A stretch of DNA of 64,000 bases from a bacterium (GCA_021850985.1 JAJZJX010000005.1:1-64000); one strand, 5' to 3'. Positions 17,724 through 27,663 are shown, numbered from the stretch's first letter. The notes: a model not told the origin generated them from the sequence alone. Numbers and translations: made by a program.

Positions 17724-17845
17724 GGAAAAGGTGTCAGATTTTTTTTCCTATACGGAAAAGTCCAATTTGCTATAGGGACGGAATTGAATTCTGTCGCTAT
17801 AATAATAGAAAAGTTTTTGCGGAAAATTAATCTGACACCTTTTCC
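17724..17845. repeat. Family A inverted repeat with a nested family B palindrome
   Basis: The outer arms are GGAAAAGGTGTCAGATT and AATCTGACACCTTTTCC. Inside lies a second palindrome, TATAGGGACGGAATT-G-AATTCTGTCGCTATA (17771-17801), related to the family B elements at 32142 and 37628. The other complete A copies (45141, 63544) are about 87-90 bp and lack this insert. Confidence 0.85.
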
Positions 17846-17904
17846 TGTTCCGTCGGTAATTTTGGGAAATTGAAAAAACCTTTTAAATATCTTATAATAT
17901 AAAT

Positions 17905-18264
17905 ATGCAAAAAATTTTACTTAAATCTAAAATACACAGGGTTAAAATAACGGATGCGAACCTTGAATACGAAGGTTCTATTTCCATAGACGAAGATCTT
18001 ATGGAAAAAGCCGGTATTTTACCGTATGAAAAGGTTAACGTCTGGAATATAAATAACGGCGGCAGGTTTGAAACGTATGCTATCAAAGCGGGCAGAAATT
18101 CCGGAGACATAATCGTAAACGGCGCCGCTTCGCGCTTAGTTCAGATAGGCGATACTATAATTATCGCAACTTTCGGGATTTACGACGAAAACGAACTTAA
18201 AGATTTCAAACCGGTTTTGGTTTACGTTGACGAAAAGAACCGCGCAGCCGATATAGTAAAATAA
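17905..18264 (+). CDS. panD: Aspartate 1-decarboxylase precursor
   Basis: PanD makes beta-alanine from L-aspartate for pantothenate synthesis. The 119-aa pro-enzyme has the self-cleavage site EYEGSISID (cleavage between Gly24 and Ser25, which becomes the pyruvoyl group), the VNVWNINNGGRFETYA strand and the INGAA-like VNGAASRLVQIGD motif. Length fits the family. panC lies two genes downstream. Confidence 0.95.
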   Translation: MQKILLKSKIHRVKITDANLEYEGSISIDEDLMEKAGILPYEKVNVWNINNGGRFETYAIKAGRNSGDIIVNGAASRLVQIGDTIIIATFGIYDENELKDFKPVLVYVDEKNRAADIVK

Positions 18265-18282
18265 AAGAAGAATTATGTTGCA

Positions 18283-19551
18283 ATGATAAAATATTATGCC
18301 GATTATATATTAATTTCGGCTCATCCGCTTCGTTCTTATCCTGTTTTTTTAAAGAACGGGGAATTGACCGCGGATGAAACATCCGGCAGGGTTATCGGCA
18401 TAAAGAGCATAAAAAATTATAAAAATAAACAAAAAAGTAAAACTCTTATCGCACCGGGGTTTATTAACGCCCATGTCCACACCGACCTTACTTTTAAGCC
18501 TGATATTCTAACCCCCCGCATCTTTTCAAAATGGGTTTTATCGCTCATAGATAAACGCAAAAATTTTACGGCGGAAGAAAAAATAAGCTTAAGGATTAAA
18601 GCCTTTGCCGATTTTATTAAAAGCGGCACTACTTCGGTATCAGATATTATAGACCCTGCATCTTTTTACGATGTAAAAGATATAAAGGAGCGAACCGGTT
18701 TAGTACCGCGGGTTAAAGCATTGATTGAACTAAGAGGACTTGACCCTGAAGCGGCTTCCAAAAAAATAGAAGAATTCAAATATCTGTTTAAAAAAAACGG
18801 TTTCGAATCTATAGGCATATCGCCTCACGCCGTATATTCCGTATCTGAGGAATTATTTAAAGAAATATTAAAATTAAATAAAGAATTAAAGCTTAAAATA
18901 GCAATACATGCTTCGGAACATGCTTCGGAAAAAGATTTTATAAGCGGAAAAGGAGGAGATATAGCGGAAAATCTGCTGCCGGCGCTTACGCTTTCAAGAT
19001 ATTCGTTGCCGAAGAAGCTTTTCAGGTCGCCCGTTTTTTATCTTGATTATTTAAAAATATTAAGTCCGGATGTTTCTTTAATACATGCTAACGAAATAGA
19101 CGGCGAAGATATAGATTTAATCAAAAAATCGGGCGCCGATATCATTCATTGTCCAAGAAGCAACGCTTTTTTTAATTCAAAAAAACTTCCCTTAAAAAAG
19201 ATATTAGAAAAAGGAATTTCCGTTTCTATCGGAACCGACGGTCTTTATTCAAACGAATCGCTTAATATTTTAGACGAATTGAAATACGCAAGGGAAATTC
19301 ATCCCGAAGTTGCCGCTAAAGATTTAATAGAAGCCGCAACCGCCGGCGGAGCAAGAGCTTTAGCCGTAAACGGCGTTACCGGAACGCTTGAACCTGATTC
19401 ATCGGCGGATTTTACAGTCTTCAATTTAAGCGAAAATATAGTTCTGAATGAAGAAAATGTTTACGATTCGTTAATTTCTTTCCGCATCGACGATATATCG
19501 ACGGTAGCTGTTGGGGGCAGTGCAGTTTATAAAAATAATTTATACAATTAA
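18283..19551 (+). CDS. Amidohydrolase (metal-dependent deaminase-like)
   Basis: The 422-aa protein is of the amidohydrolase superfamily, cytosine deaminase/chlorohydrolase branch. It has the metal site PGFINAHVHTDLT near 58, a further ligand region AIHASEHASEKDF near 208, LIHANEIDGED near 267 and the Asp ligand in SIGTDGLYSNESLN near 318. Close relatives deaminate N-heterocycles such as aminodeoxyfutalosine, adenosine analogues or guanine. It is placed between panD and panC, but none of its features suggests a pantothenate step. The aminodeoxyfutalosine deaminase of menaquinone synthesis is a candidate only. Confidence 0.75.
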   Translation: MIKYYADYILISAHPLRSYPVFLKNGELTADETSGRVIGIKSIKNYKNKQKSKTLIAPGFINAHVHTDLTFKPDILTPRIFSKWVLSLIDKRKNFTAEEKISLRIKAFADFIKSGTTSVSDIIDPASFYDVKDIKERTGLVPRVKALIELRGLDPEAASKKIEEFKYLFKKNGFESIGISPHAVYSVSEELFKEILKLNKELKLKIAIHASEHASEKDFISGKGGDIAENLLPALTLSRYSLPKKLFRSPVFYLDYLKILSPDVSLIHANEIDGEDIDLIKKSGADIIHCPRSNAFFNSKKLPLKKILEKGISVSIGTDGLYSNESLNILDELKYAREIHPEVAAKDLIEAATAGGARALAVNGVTGTLEPDSSADFTVFNLSENIVLNEENVYDSLISFRIDDISTVAVGGSAVYKNNLYN

Positions 19552-19599
19552 TATATTATTACCATATAAAATTATAATAAAGTATAATAAAAGGAAGTT

Positions 19600-20430
19600 A
19601 TGAAAATTATTACCGGAATAGCCGAGATGAAAGAATTCTCGCATAATTTAAAAAAAGCCGAAAAAAAAATTTCTTTCGTGCCTACTATGGGAAAACTTCA
19701 CGGCGGACACGTTAAACTTATAGAATCGGCTAAACGTTACGGGGAAACAGTAGTTTCTATATTCGTAAACCCGCTGCAGTTCGGACATGGCGAAGATTTC
19801 GATAAATATCCGAGAGACATCGAAAACGATGAAAAAATCTTATCGGACTTGTCTGTTCCGGTTCTTTTTTATCCTGAATCCGATATAGTAAAAAATACCG
19901 GTACTTTTATCGTTAATCCCGAATATTCAAAAAAATTGGAGGGGCTTTTCAGGCCTTCGCATTTTCAGGGCGTACTTACTATAGTTATGAAACTTTTCTG
20001 CATAGTCGAACCCGATTTTGCTTTTTTCGGCTTAAAAGATTATCAGCAGTTCGCGTTAATAAAGAAAATGGCGGAAGATTTTTTTTTAAACGTAAAAATT
20101 ATTCCCGTGGAAACCGTCAGGGAAGAATCCGGCATTGCAATGAGTTCGAGAAATACATATTTAGACGGCTCCGGAAAAGATGCGGCAAGCGCATTTTATA
20201 AAATTCTTTCTCATACGGCATATTTATTTAAAAAAGGAGAAAAGTCGGCGGAAAGATTAACCGGATTTGCCATAAAAGAGCTTATAAAAAACGGATTTAA
20301 AGTAGACTACGTCGAAATAACGGATTATGCGCTTAATAAAAAATATAGCGATGCCGAGAAAGGCGATATTCTTCTTGCTGCAATCAGGTATAAAGGGGTC
20401 AGGCTCATAGACAATATTTTTTTGAGTTGA
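19600..20430 (+). CDS. panC: Pantoate--beta-alanine ligase
   Basis: PanC joins pantoate and beta-alanine with ATP to form pantothenate. The 276-aa protein has the nucleotidylyl-transferase motif FVPTMGKLHGGHVKLI near 25-40, IFVNPLQFGHGEDFDKYPR near 60-78, the GLKDYQQFALIKKM stretch near 145 and the SSRNTYL motif near 185. The usual MGALHxGH reads MGKLHGGH here. Together with panD upstream it covers both beta-alanine steps; panB is not in the window. Confidence 0.95.
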   Translation: MKIITGIAEMKEFSHNLKKAEKKISFVPTMGKLHGGHVKLIESAKRYGETVVSIFVNPLQFGHGEDFDKYPRDIENDEKILSDLSVPVLFYPESDIVKNTGTFIVNPEYSKKLEGLFRPSHFQGVLTIVMKLFCIVEPDFAFFGLKDYQQFALIKKMAEDFFLNVKIIPVETVREESGIAMSSRNTYLDGSGKDAASAFYKILSHTAYLFKKGEKSAERLTGFAIKELIKNGFKVDYVEITDYALNKKYSDAEKGDILLAAIRYKGVRLIDNIFLS

Positions 20431-20526
20431 AAAATGAAATTTTTATGATATTATTTAAGTGTAATTAAATCCGTAATACAATTAATTAAAATAAATAAAT
20501 ACCAAGAAAAATCCTAAGAGGCGCAT

Positions 20527-21807
20527 ATGAAAGAAGATATATTTCTCACCGTAATATTTAATGCAGAAGAGATAGCAAAAACAACTTCTAAAAAAGATAA
20601 AGTTATTTATTGCAAATATCCCAAAATAGAGCAGAAAATTAAAATTATTGAAAAATTAGAAAAAAAAGCCGCCGAAGACTGTATAAAATTCAATCAAAGA
20701 CGATTATCAAGCATATTTAAACCTGTTTTTGAAGGCAGAATATTGTTTTATAACAATAAATCGGATATTTTACCGGAATTTAACGATGTCGACGACTTTA
20801 TTAATTTTGCCGGCGGTTTTCTTGAACGGCTAAAAAATCATTACGGTATAGACGTTATAGATTATTCCGCAATAACTCTAAGCAGTAAATCAATACTTAA
20901 AGAATATGCGCCGCACGCATTCGATTTCGAAATTTTTAATTACAATTTTGCGACCCATAAAGCCGTAAAAACAGATTTTATCAAATCGTCCAATATTAAA
21001 AAAATTAATGAAATAGCCATGCATGTAATAGACGAAAAGAAATCTGTTTCTGCCGCCGGACGAAAACTTACAAAAACCAAAGAAGAAGCCGAAGTAAAAC
21101 CTAAAACTGCAGGAAAATCAAAAAACGCAATATCTAAACAGCCGCTTTCTAAAAAAACAGTCGAAATTAAAAGCGGTTTAACGGATATAATTCCGGAAAT
21201 TTGCGAAGTGGAATACGTCGAAAACGAAAAAAATATAGGCGAACAGATAGATATTATCTCTTTAAGCTGGAGCCGTTTAAGCCCGTCGGAAAATATTCCC
21301 GTTTTAGAATATGGACAGCCCGTGGAAATTTCCGGCGAAAGCATGGTCAGGATATATTTTCAAAAACCGAACGTCAGGCTGGTGGTATGGAGATTTAGGC
21401 AAAAACCAGAATCTTCTGCGTATAAACCAATACTTAGGATTTATAAAGACGACGATATGCTGTGGTATGAAGTTTTAGACGGATATTACGGCAGCAGATA
21501 CGTTATCTTTCCTGAAGACCTCGAACTTTCGCAGACATGGGTGGATATTGGATACTTAACGGACGAAGGGAATTTTATTTTTATAGCGAGAAGCCCTATA
21601 TGGCCGCCCTCCTGTCTTTATAAAAAGCTGCCTAAATTAAAACTCGAAAGAAAAATTAACGGTATGGGCGGCAGGATTTTCATTGGAGCCACCGAATCTA
21701 TCCCCGGCGGTAAAAATCTGCCCGTTAATATTAATATTACAACTTCCGGAGCCGGTTTTTCCGCCTCGGGAGAAGGATTTACGCAGTCGGGAGAAGGCGT
21801 AAGGTAA
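20527..21807 (+). CDS. DUF4912 domain protein
   Basis: The 426-aa protein has a helical N-terminal half, a lysine-rich linker (about 185-225) and a DUF4912 domain of beta-sandwich type (about 265-385; RLVVWRFRQKP, DDMLWYEVLDGYYGSRYVIF, FIFIARSPIWPPS). The glycine-rich tail repeats ASGEGFTQSGEG. DUF4912 proteins often lie next to GH57 genes, as here, which suggests a carbohydrate-binding or regulatory role in alpha-glucan metabolism. That role is inference; no catalytic motif is seen. Confidence 0.75.
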   Translation: MKEDIFLTVIFNAEEIAKTTSKKDKVIYCKYPKIEQKIKIIEKLEKKAAEDCIKFNQRRLSSIFKPVFEGRILFYNNKSDILPEFNDVDDFINFAGGFLERLKNHYGIDVIDYSAITLSSKSILKEYAPHAFDFEIFNYNFATHKAVKTDFIKSSNIKKINEIAMHVIDEKKSVSAAGRKLTKTKEEAEVKPKTAGKSKNAISKQPLSKKTVEIKSGLTDIIPEICEVEYVENEKNIGEQIDIISLSWSRLSPSENIPVLEYGQPVEISGESMVRIYFQKPNVRLVVWRFRQKPESSAYKPILRIYKDDDMLWYEVLDGYYGSRYVIFPEDLELSQTWVDIGYLTDEGNFIFIARSPIWPPSCLYKKLPKLKLERKINGMGGRIFIGATESIPGGKNLPVNINITTSGAGFSASGEGFTQSGEGVR

Positions 21808-21857
21808 ATATTATTTGATTAAATTAATAAATTATAAAATAAATCGGAGATAATATA

Positions 21858-23552
21858 ATGTTTGAGGCGAATAAAAAAAATACGGGCAAGTGGCTGCCCG
21901 TATTGCATTTTCATCTTCCTTACGTCAGGCATCCCGAGAGTTCTAAATATTTAGAAGAAGAGTGGTATTTCGAAGCCGTTACGGAAACATATCTGCCTTT
22001 GCTCGAATGTTTTGACGACCTTGAAAACGACGGCGTAGATTTTAATCTGACTATGTCGTTAACGCCTACGCTTTTAAGTATGATGAACGACGACCTTCTT
22101 TCGGAACGGCTTAAAGATTATATAGCAGTCAGGCTTAAAGTTCTTGACGAAGAGGCTTTTCGAACGGAAGGCGATCCCGAATTTCATCCGGTAACTCTGT
22201 TTTACAGAAAAAGATACAGAAACTGGTATGAAAAAATTAAAGATAACGGAGGAAAATATCTTATAGACGGCTTTTTGAAACATTTCAGAAACGGACATTT
22301 AGATATTATAACTTCTTCCGCTACCCATGCTTTTTTAATCGCTATGGTCGGCGAACCTGAAGCTATTGCCGCACAAATAGAAGTCGGCATAGAAACGCAT
22401 AAAAATATACTCGGCGTTATTCCTAAAGGTATATGGCTGCCGGAATGCGGTTATACGGAAGGTTTTGACGGTATTCTTAATAAATACGGACTTTATTATA
22501 CTTTTTTAGACAGGCACGGCATAGATTTTGCCAAACCTAATCCGATTAACGGTTGTTTTTCCCCAATAATAACCCCTTTTAACGTAGTAATGTTCGGCAG
22601 GGACCCTGAAAGTTCCAGACAGGTCTGGTCGTCTAAGGAAGGGTATCCAGGTACTCCGGTTTACAGGGAGTTTTATAGAGACGTAGGCTTTGATTTGGAC
22701 TTGCCGCATTTGACTCCTTTAAGGCACGGAAGCCTTAAAACTTTTACCGGTCTTAAATATTACGCAATTACCGGACAGGGTAATTATAAAGAAGCTTACA
22801 GACCTTCGGCGGCTAAGCGCAAAGCGTATGAACACGGCGCTCAGTTCGTCTTTCACAGGGAACTGCAGACTAAGTATTTAAAAAATTATATAGACGAACC
22901 CGTAGTAACTTCTATGTATGATGCGGAACTTTTCGGACACTGGTGGTTTGAAGGCCCTTGGTGGCTTGAAGCCGTTTTTAGAAGAATTAGCGAGAACAGT
23001 TTAGTAAAATCGGCAAAAGCAATAGATATAGCCGATGAAACAATTTTAAAACTAAACGGTCTTTTAAAAAAATACGACGACGAAAAGTCTTATCTTAAAT
23101 TAGTCGAAAATATCAATATAAATAATGCAAAAAACGGCGTTTTTATTGCACAGCCCGCAACTTCGTCCTGGGGAGGCGGCGGTTATGCCGAGGTTTGGCT
23201 TAACGGAAAAAACGACGTTATACAGCCTTTTTTGTCCGACATCGCATCTGTTCTTATAGATATTTGCAAAAACGGTATTAATCGTGTAAAATATCCCGAA
23301 GTATTAAACCAGGGCGCAAGGGAGCTGATACTTGCACAATCCAGCGACTGGCCTTTCATGCTGACTACCGGACAGGCCGTCAGTTATGCCGAAAGGAGAG
23401 TTAAAGCCCATTTAGTCAGGGCAAAACGATGTATTTTAATGGCGATAGGCGAAGAGCCGATGGATAAAGTCTGGTTTGACGATATTTCAGGCAAGGACAA
23501 CATCTTTCCTAAACTTGATGCGTTAAGTTTATACGGAAAGGATATATGTTGA
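21858..23552 (+). CDS. GH57 1,4-alpha-glucan branching enzyme-like protein
   Basis: The 564-aa protein is a family 57 glycoside hydrolase with the DUF1957 C-terminal domain, the architecture of GH57 branching enzymes that introduce alpha-1,6 branches into glycogen. Visible motifs are VLHFHLPYVRHPE at the N-terminus, the nucleophile motif GIWLPECGY near 193-201, the acid motif MYDAELFGHWWFEGPWW near 352-368, and QSSDWPFMLTTGQAV near 494. It is the first of three consecutive GH57 genes upstream of glgA, so glycogen branching fits well. Confidence 0.88.
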   Translation: MFEANKKNTGKWLPVLHFHLPYVRHPESSKYLEEEWYFEAVTETYLPLLECFDDLENDGVDFNLTMSLTPTLLSMMNDDLLSERLKDYIAVRLKVLDEEAFRTEGDPEFHPVTLFYRKRYRNWYEKIKDNGGKYLIDGFLKHFRNGHLDIITSSATHAFLIAMVGEPEAIAAQIEVGIETHKNILGVIPKGIWLPECGYTEGFDGILNKYGLYYTFLDRHGIDFAKPNPINGCFSPIITPFNVVMFGRDPESSRQVWSSKEGYPGTPVYREFYRDVGFDLDLPHLTPLRHGSLKTFTGLKYYAITGQGNYKEAYRPSAAKRKAYEHGAQFVFHRELQTKYLKNYIDEPVVTSMYDAELFGHWWFEGPWWLEAVFRRISENSLVKSAKAIDIADETILKLNGLLKKYDDEKSYLKLVENININNAKNGVFIAQPATSSWGGGGYAEVWLNGKNDVIQPFLSDIASVLIDICKNGINRVKYPEVLNQGARELILAQSSDWPFMLTTGQAVSYAERRVKAHLVRAKRCILMAIGEEPMDKVWFDDISGKDNIFPKLDALSLYGKDIC

Positions 23553-23588
23553 TACGCAAATCGAATATTAATTAATTTTACGCGAAAT

Positions 23589-25400
23589 ATGAATCTTATA
23601 TTATGGTGGCATATGCATCAGCCGGAATACAGAAATTCCGACGGCGAATTTGCGTTGCCTTGGGTTTATCTTCACGCCATAAAAGATTACATCGACATGC
23701 CGCTTACGATAGTTTCTAATTCCGGCATGAAAGCTAACATAAATATTACCCCCGTATTAATTGACCAGTGGCAGGATTATAACTCTCGTATAGAAAAAGC
23801 TCTCGCAGAAAAGAATACAAAAAAAGCGCTCGATATTTTACCCGATAAATTTTTAAAACCGCTTTTATTTAAAAGCGTTGACGACGGCGGAGAAGACATA
23901 AGAAAATGGATGTGCGATCACTATATATGGTCTAATTATGAACAGATGGTTTGCAGATTTGACGATTATAAGGCTTTATACGACCTTGCTTTGTCAGGTT
24001 CCCGCCAAAGATACTTAAACGACGTTTTTTATTTCGATTTGTGCGTATGGTTTCATCTGTCCTGGTGCGGCGAGTGCATGAAAAGATATGATCCGGTAAT
24101 AAATTATTTAATAAGGAAAGGTTCAGGCTATACGGAAGAAGATAGAAGAGTATTACTAAAAAGACTTTTAGAATGGATGAAATACGGCATTACTTTATAT
24201 GGATTTCCTGCGGTAAAAGGCGGAGAGCCGCCGGAAACGTTCCCTGAATATCCGCATATGATAGAAAAAAGCAAACTTGATGGATTAAATTCCCGAAAAA
24301 AAGGCGAATACGAAATCAGTCTGTCGCCCCATTATCACCCCATAATACCTTTAATGTTAGATATTCACTGCGGAGGAATTTCGGCTCAGATGACAGGCAT
24401 ATATTACGAGCCGGTCGGATTCGAAAGATACGGCGGAGGATTGGAAAGCGCAAAAAGACATATAGATTCTTTAAACGGATATTATAAATATACCGCAAAA
24501 AAAAATAGTATAAAAGCTATGTGGCCTTCCGAGGGAGCGCTTTCGCAAGAAACGCTTCAACTCTTTAACGAATACGGTATAGACATATGCGCAAGCGGCG
24601 AAGAGCTTTTATCTTCCTCGCTGGGCATCGATGCCCATAAACCCGTTTTTTCGCAAGGGAAAAATATTATACCCTTATACAGGGCTTATAGATGGAAAGA
24701 TACCGGCGTCAAGATGTTATTTAGGGATTCGGGACTTTCCGACCTTATAGGCTTTACATATTCTAAATGGAGGGGAGACGATGCGGCAAATAATCTTGTC
24801 GATAAACTTAACTCCATAGACGATTTTGATAAAGATGCGATAGTTTCTATTATATTGGACGGCGAAAATCCTTGGGAATACTATTACGAAAACGGTTTTT
24901 ATTTTTTGAACGACTTGTATTCTTTGGTATCTTCGTCCGTTAAAATTACGCCTCTTCTGTTAAGCGAAGCCGCCGCCTTATGCAATGAAAACGACGGAGC
25001 ATGTATGAAGCTCGATTATATCGTGCCGGGTTCGTGGGTAAACGGAAATTTAAGAATGTGGGTCGGGGAAGAACAGAAAAATAAAGCTTGGTCTATGCTC
25101 AACGACGCAAAAAATGTCCTGATAGATTCGATTCAAGAGGGAAAGATTAATAAAACCGATTTAGAAATGGCTTTAAAGTATCTAATGGCTGCAGAAGGCT
25201 CAGACTGGTTCTGGTGGCTCGGACCAGAAAGCCCTTTATTTTCCCAGTCTTCTATGGAAAAAATTTTCAGGGATTTTTTAAAAAATATTTATTTGAAAAC
25301 CGGCAAAAAAGTGCCGGATTTGCTTTACGAATCTTTATCTTCCACTAAAAATCTTATAGCCGAACATGGCGGAATAATGAAAAGAGGCGGAGATATATAG
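23589..25400 (+). CDS. GH57 glycoside hydrolase (alpha-amylase/pullulanase-like)
   Basis: The 603-aa GH57 protein begins with LILWWHMHQPEYRN, the first conserved region. It has SPHYHPIIPLMLD near 247, a catalytic Glu region MWPSEGALSQETLQ near 313, and an acidic residue region SIILDGENPWEYY near 420. It matches alpha-amylase/amylopullulanase-type members better than branching enzymes. It follows the branching-enzyme gene by 36 bp and precedes another GH57 gene by 11 bp, so it likely hydrolyses or remodels storage glucan. Exact specificity cannot be read from sequence. Confidence 0.82.
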   Translation: MNLILWWHMHQPEYRNSDGEFALPWVYLHAIKDYIDMPLTIVSNSGMKANINITPVLIDQWQDYNSRIEKALAEKNTKKALDILPDKFLKPLLFKSVDDGGEDIRKWMCDHYIWSNYEQMVCRFDDYKALYDLALSGSRQRYLNDVFYFDLCVWFHLSWCGECMKRYDPVINYLIRKGSGYTEEDRRVLLKRLLEWMKYGITLYGFPAVKGGEPPETFPEYPHMIEKSKLDGLNSRKKGEYEISLSPHYHPIIPLMLDIHCGGISAQMTGIYYEPVGFERYGGGLESAKRHIDSLNGYYKYTAKKNSIKAMWPSEGALSQETLQLFNEYGIDICASGEELLSSSLGIDAHKPVFSQGKNIIPLYRAYRWKDTGVKMLFRDSGLSDLIGFTYSKWRGDDAANNLVDKLNSIDDFDKDAIVSIILDGENPWEYYYENGFYFLNDLYSLVSSSVKITPLLLSEAAALCNENDGACMKLDYIVPGSWVNGNLRMWVGEEQKNKAWSMLNDAKNVLIDSIQEGKINKTDLEMALKYLMAAEGSDWFWWLGPESPLFSQSSMEKIFRDFLKNIYLKTGKKVPDLLYESLSSTKNLIAEHGGIMKRGGDI

Positions 25401-25411
25401 ATTGAAACCAT

Positions 25412-27580
25412 ATGACTAAATTTATATTAGGATTTCATTGTCACCAGCCGGTAGGCAATTTTGATTTCGTTTTTAAAGAAGTTCATCAAAAATCATATTC
25501 GCCGCTTATCAGAACCCTTTTCGGGCTTAACGTAAAATTCTGCCTGCATGCATCCGGAGTACTTTTGGAATGGTGGAAAGAGAACGATCCTGAATTAATA
25601 GACATAATAGCCGAAGGCGTAAATTCAGGGACTATAGAAATTATAGGCGGAGGATATTACGAACCTATTCTTGCCATGATTCCTCCTAAAGACAGATTAA
25701 AACAGCTTGAAATGCTTAATGAAGCATTAAAAAGTCTTTTCGGCGTATATCCTTCAGGTGCTTGGATAACGGAAAGAATATGGCAGCCGGATATAATTAA
25801 AGATTTAAAGTCGGCTGGTTTAAATTATGCTTTTTTGGATGATTTTCAATTTTTTCAAGCAGGTATTTCTCCGGACTGTATAGATTCGGTTTTTAGAACC
25901 GAATACGGCGGCGAATATTTCGATATTTTTCCTATACACGAAAGATTAAGATACAAGATACCTTTTGCGGAACCGTCCGAGTCTTTAAACGAGATATTAT
26001 ATATAAACGGAAGGCGTTCCGATTTGTCGGTTATGTTCGACGACGGCGAAAAAATGGGCGGCTGGCCGGATACTTTTGACTGGGTTTACGGAAAAGAGGG
26101 AAGCAAAGGCTGGCTGGAAAATTTTATCAATAAAGCCAATTCAAAAGACGAAAACAATCCTTATTCGGACATAATTTTTGAACTTCCTTCTAATTTATTG
26201 TGCAATACCGAAAAAAGAAATAATGTATATCTGCCTATTTCAAGTTACAGGGAAATGGGAGAATGGACGCTGCCGCCAAAAACAAGAGACGCCTGCGAAA
26301 AAATAAAATTACACTATCCTTCCGCTCCTTTAAGTTCCGGCATATGGCATAATTTTTTAACAAGATATCCTGAATCTAATCTCCAGCATAAAAGGATGCT
26401 TAATTTAAGCATAAAAATAGATTATATACAAAACACATACGGTAAAAATCTTAACGAAGCCGCCTTAGAGCTTCTTAAATCTCAGGCTAACGACGCATAC
26501 TGGCACGGAGTATTCGGCGGCATTTATCTGCCTCATTTAAGAAGGGCGGTACATAATGCGCTTCTATCCTCCTACGTTTTTTATAAAGATGCTTTCAACG
26601 AAAAAATAGAGATAGAATGTTTTGATTTTGATTCGGACGGAGAAAAAGAGTTTTTGCTTTCAAACGATTTTTGGTGCATAATTTATAAGCCTTCGTCGGC
26701 TTCTTTTTCTGCGTTAGACTATATAGGAAAGGACTTAATTCATTCTCTCGGCGACGTATTCTGCCTTCATGAAGAATACGACATTTTAAAAATAAAAGAA
26801 AAAAACTCAAAAGAAGAAAGTGCGGATAAAAATATAAAAAATAAAAGCGGTTCGGATGACGAGCCGCCAAAAACTATACATGACGAAACTAAATACCCTA
26901 CCGATTTATCTGAAGACGATCTTTTAACATATAAAGATATTCTTTCTCCTTTTGAAATTTTATTTAATAATAAACCTCTTTTCTTTTCCGGTACGGACAT
27001 AAAAAATATATGCGGAAATAACGGTAAAAATTATATCATCATAGAAACCAAAGCATATCCCGCCGTTAACGGCGGCGGTGAAACAGGCCGCAATAATAAC
27101 TTAAATAATTTAACGGATATAAAACCTGAAAGCATAGCCGATGAAATTTTAGAACTAAACATAAAAATAGACGAAAGTATATCTTTTCTTATAAGTTCAA
27201 GACCAAAGATATCGGGAAATTTAGAAGTAATTTTCAGATTTGCATTTCCTGGCGGCGACGGTCCTGCAGTCAGCGCAGATATTGAAGGGGATATAAGAGG
27301 AATTAATGATAACTTTAAAAAAACCAATGCGGCGGGATGCGATAATTTTATATATTTAAAAGATACTTTCTGGGGCGGAAAAATAACGCTGCAAGAGCGG
27401 ACGGACTCTAATTTTTTAAAAAATTACGATACCGTATTTAAACCTTTGACGACTATTTCGCTTTCCGAAAGCGGATACGAAAGGATTTTTCAGGGTATAG
27501 AGTTAAGATATAATTTTAATTTAAATACGGAAGAAGATTTTCGTAGTATAATATCTATAGGCGCAGAAAAAATAAATTAA
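25412..27580 (+). CDS. GH57 4-alpha-glucanotransferase/alpha-amylase with DUF1925/DUF1926-type domains
   Basis: The 722-aa protein starts LGFHCHQPVGNFDFVF and has the nucleophile motif AWITERIWQPD near 116-126, as in Thermococcus litoralis 4-alpha-glucanotransferase, and the acid motif MFDDGEKMGGWPD near 207-219. The C-terminal beta domain is interrupted by an unusual hydrophilic, lysine/acid-rich segment (about 460-500; KEESADKNIKNKSGSDDEPP) and another low-complexity patch near 550-570. This makes it longer than the roughly 650-aa archaeal enzyme. Disproportionation of maltodextrins is the likely role. Confidence 0.85.
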   Translation: MTKFILGFHCHQPVGNFDFVFKEVHQKSYSPLIRTLFGLNVKFCLHASGVLLEWWKENDPELIDIIAEGVNSGTIEIIGGGYYEPILAMIPPKDRLKQLEMLNEALKSLFGVYPSGAWITERIWQPDIIKDLKSAGLNYAFLDDFQFFQAGISPDCIDSVFRTEYGGEYFDIFPIHERLRYKIPFAEPSESLNEILYINGRRSDLSVMFDDGEKMGGWPDTFDWVYGKEGSKGWLENFINKANSKDENNPYSDIIFELPSNLLCNTEKRNNVYLPISSYREMGEWTLPPKTRDACEKIKLHYPSAPLSSGIWHNFLTRYPESNLQHKRMLNLSIKIDYIQNTYGKNLNEAALELLKSQANDAYWHGVFGGIYLPHLRRAVHNALLSSYVFYKDAFNEKIEIECFDFDSDGEKEFLLSNDFWCIIYKPSSASFSALDYIGKDLIHSLGDVFCLHEEYDILKIKEKNSKEESADKNIKNKSGSDDEPPKTIHDETKYPTDLSEDDLLTYKDILSPFEILFNNKPLFFSGTDIKNICGNNGKNYIIIETKAYPAVNGGGETGRNNNLNNLTDIKPESIADEILELNIKIDESISFLISSRPKISGNLEVIFRFAFPGGDGPAVSADIEGDIRGINDNFKKTNAAGCDNFIYLKDTFWGGKITLQERTDSNFLKNYDTVFKPLTTISLSESGYERIFQGIELRYNFNLNTEEDFRSIISIGAEKIN

Positions 27581-27588
27581 TAAAAGCC

Positions 27589-27650
27589 TTGCAAGTTTTC
27601 CTGTAAGGTCATTGCGGGTTGCGAAGCGACGAAGCAATCTCGTAAATAAA
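27589..27650. repeat. CATTGCG-type interspersed repeat (family D)
   Basis: GTCATTGCGGGTTGCGAAGC continuing GACGAAGCAATCTCGT (27608-27643) is a well-known bacterial interspersed palindromic repeat type, with arms ATTGCG/CGAAGCAAT. It lies between the last GH57 gene and glgA. Part of it may form a hairpin in the transcript. Confidence 0.65.
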
Positions 27651-27663
27651 AGCGGGTTAAAAA

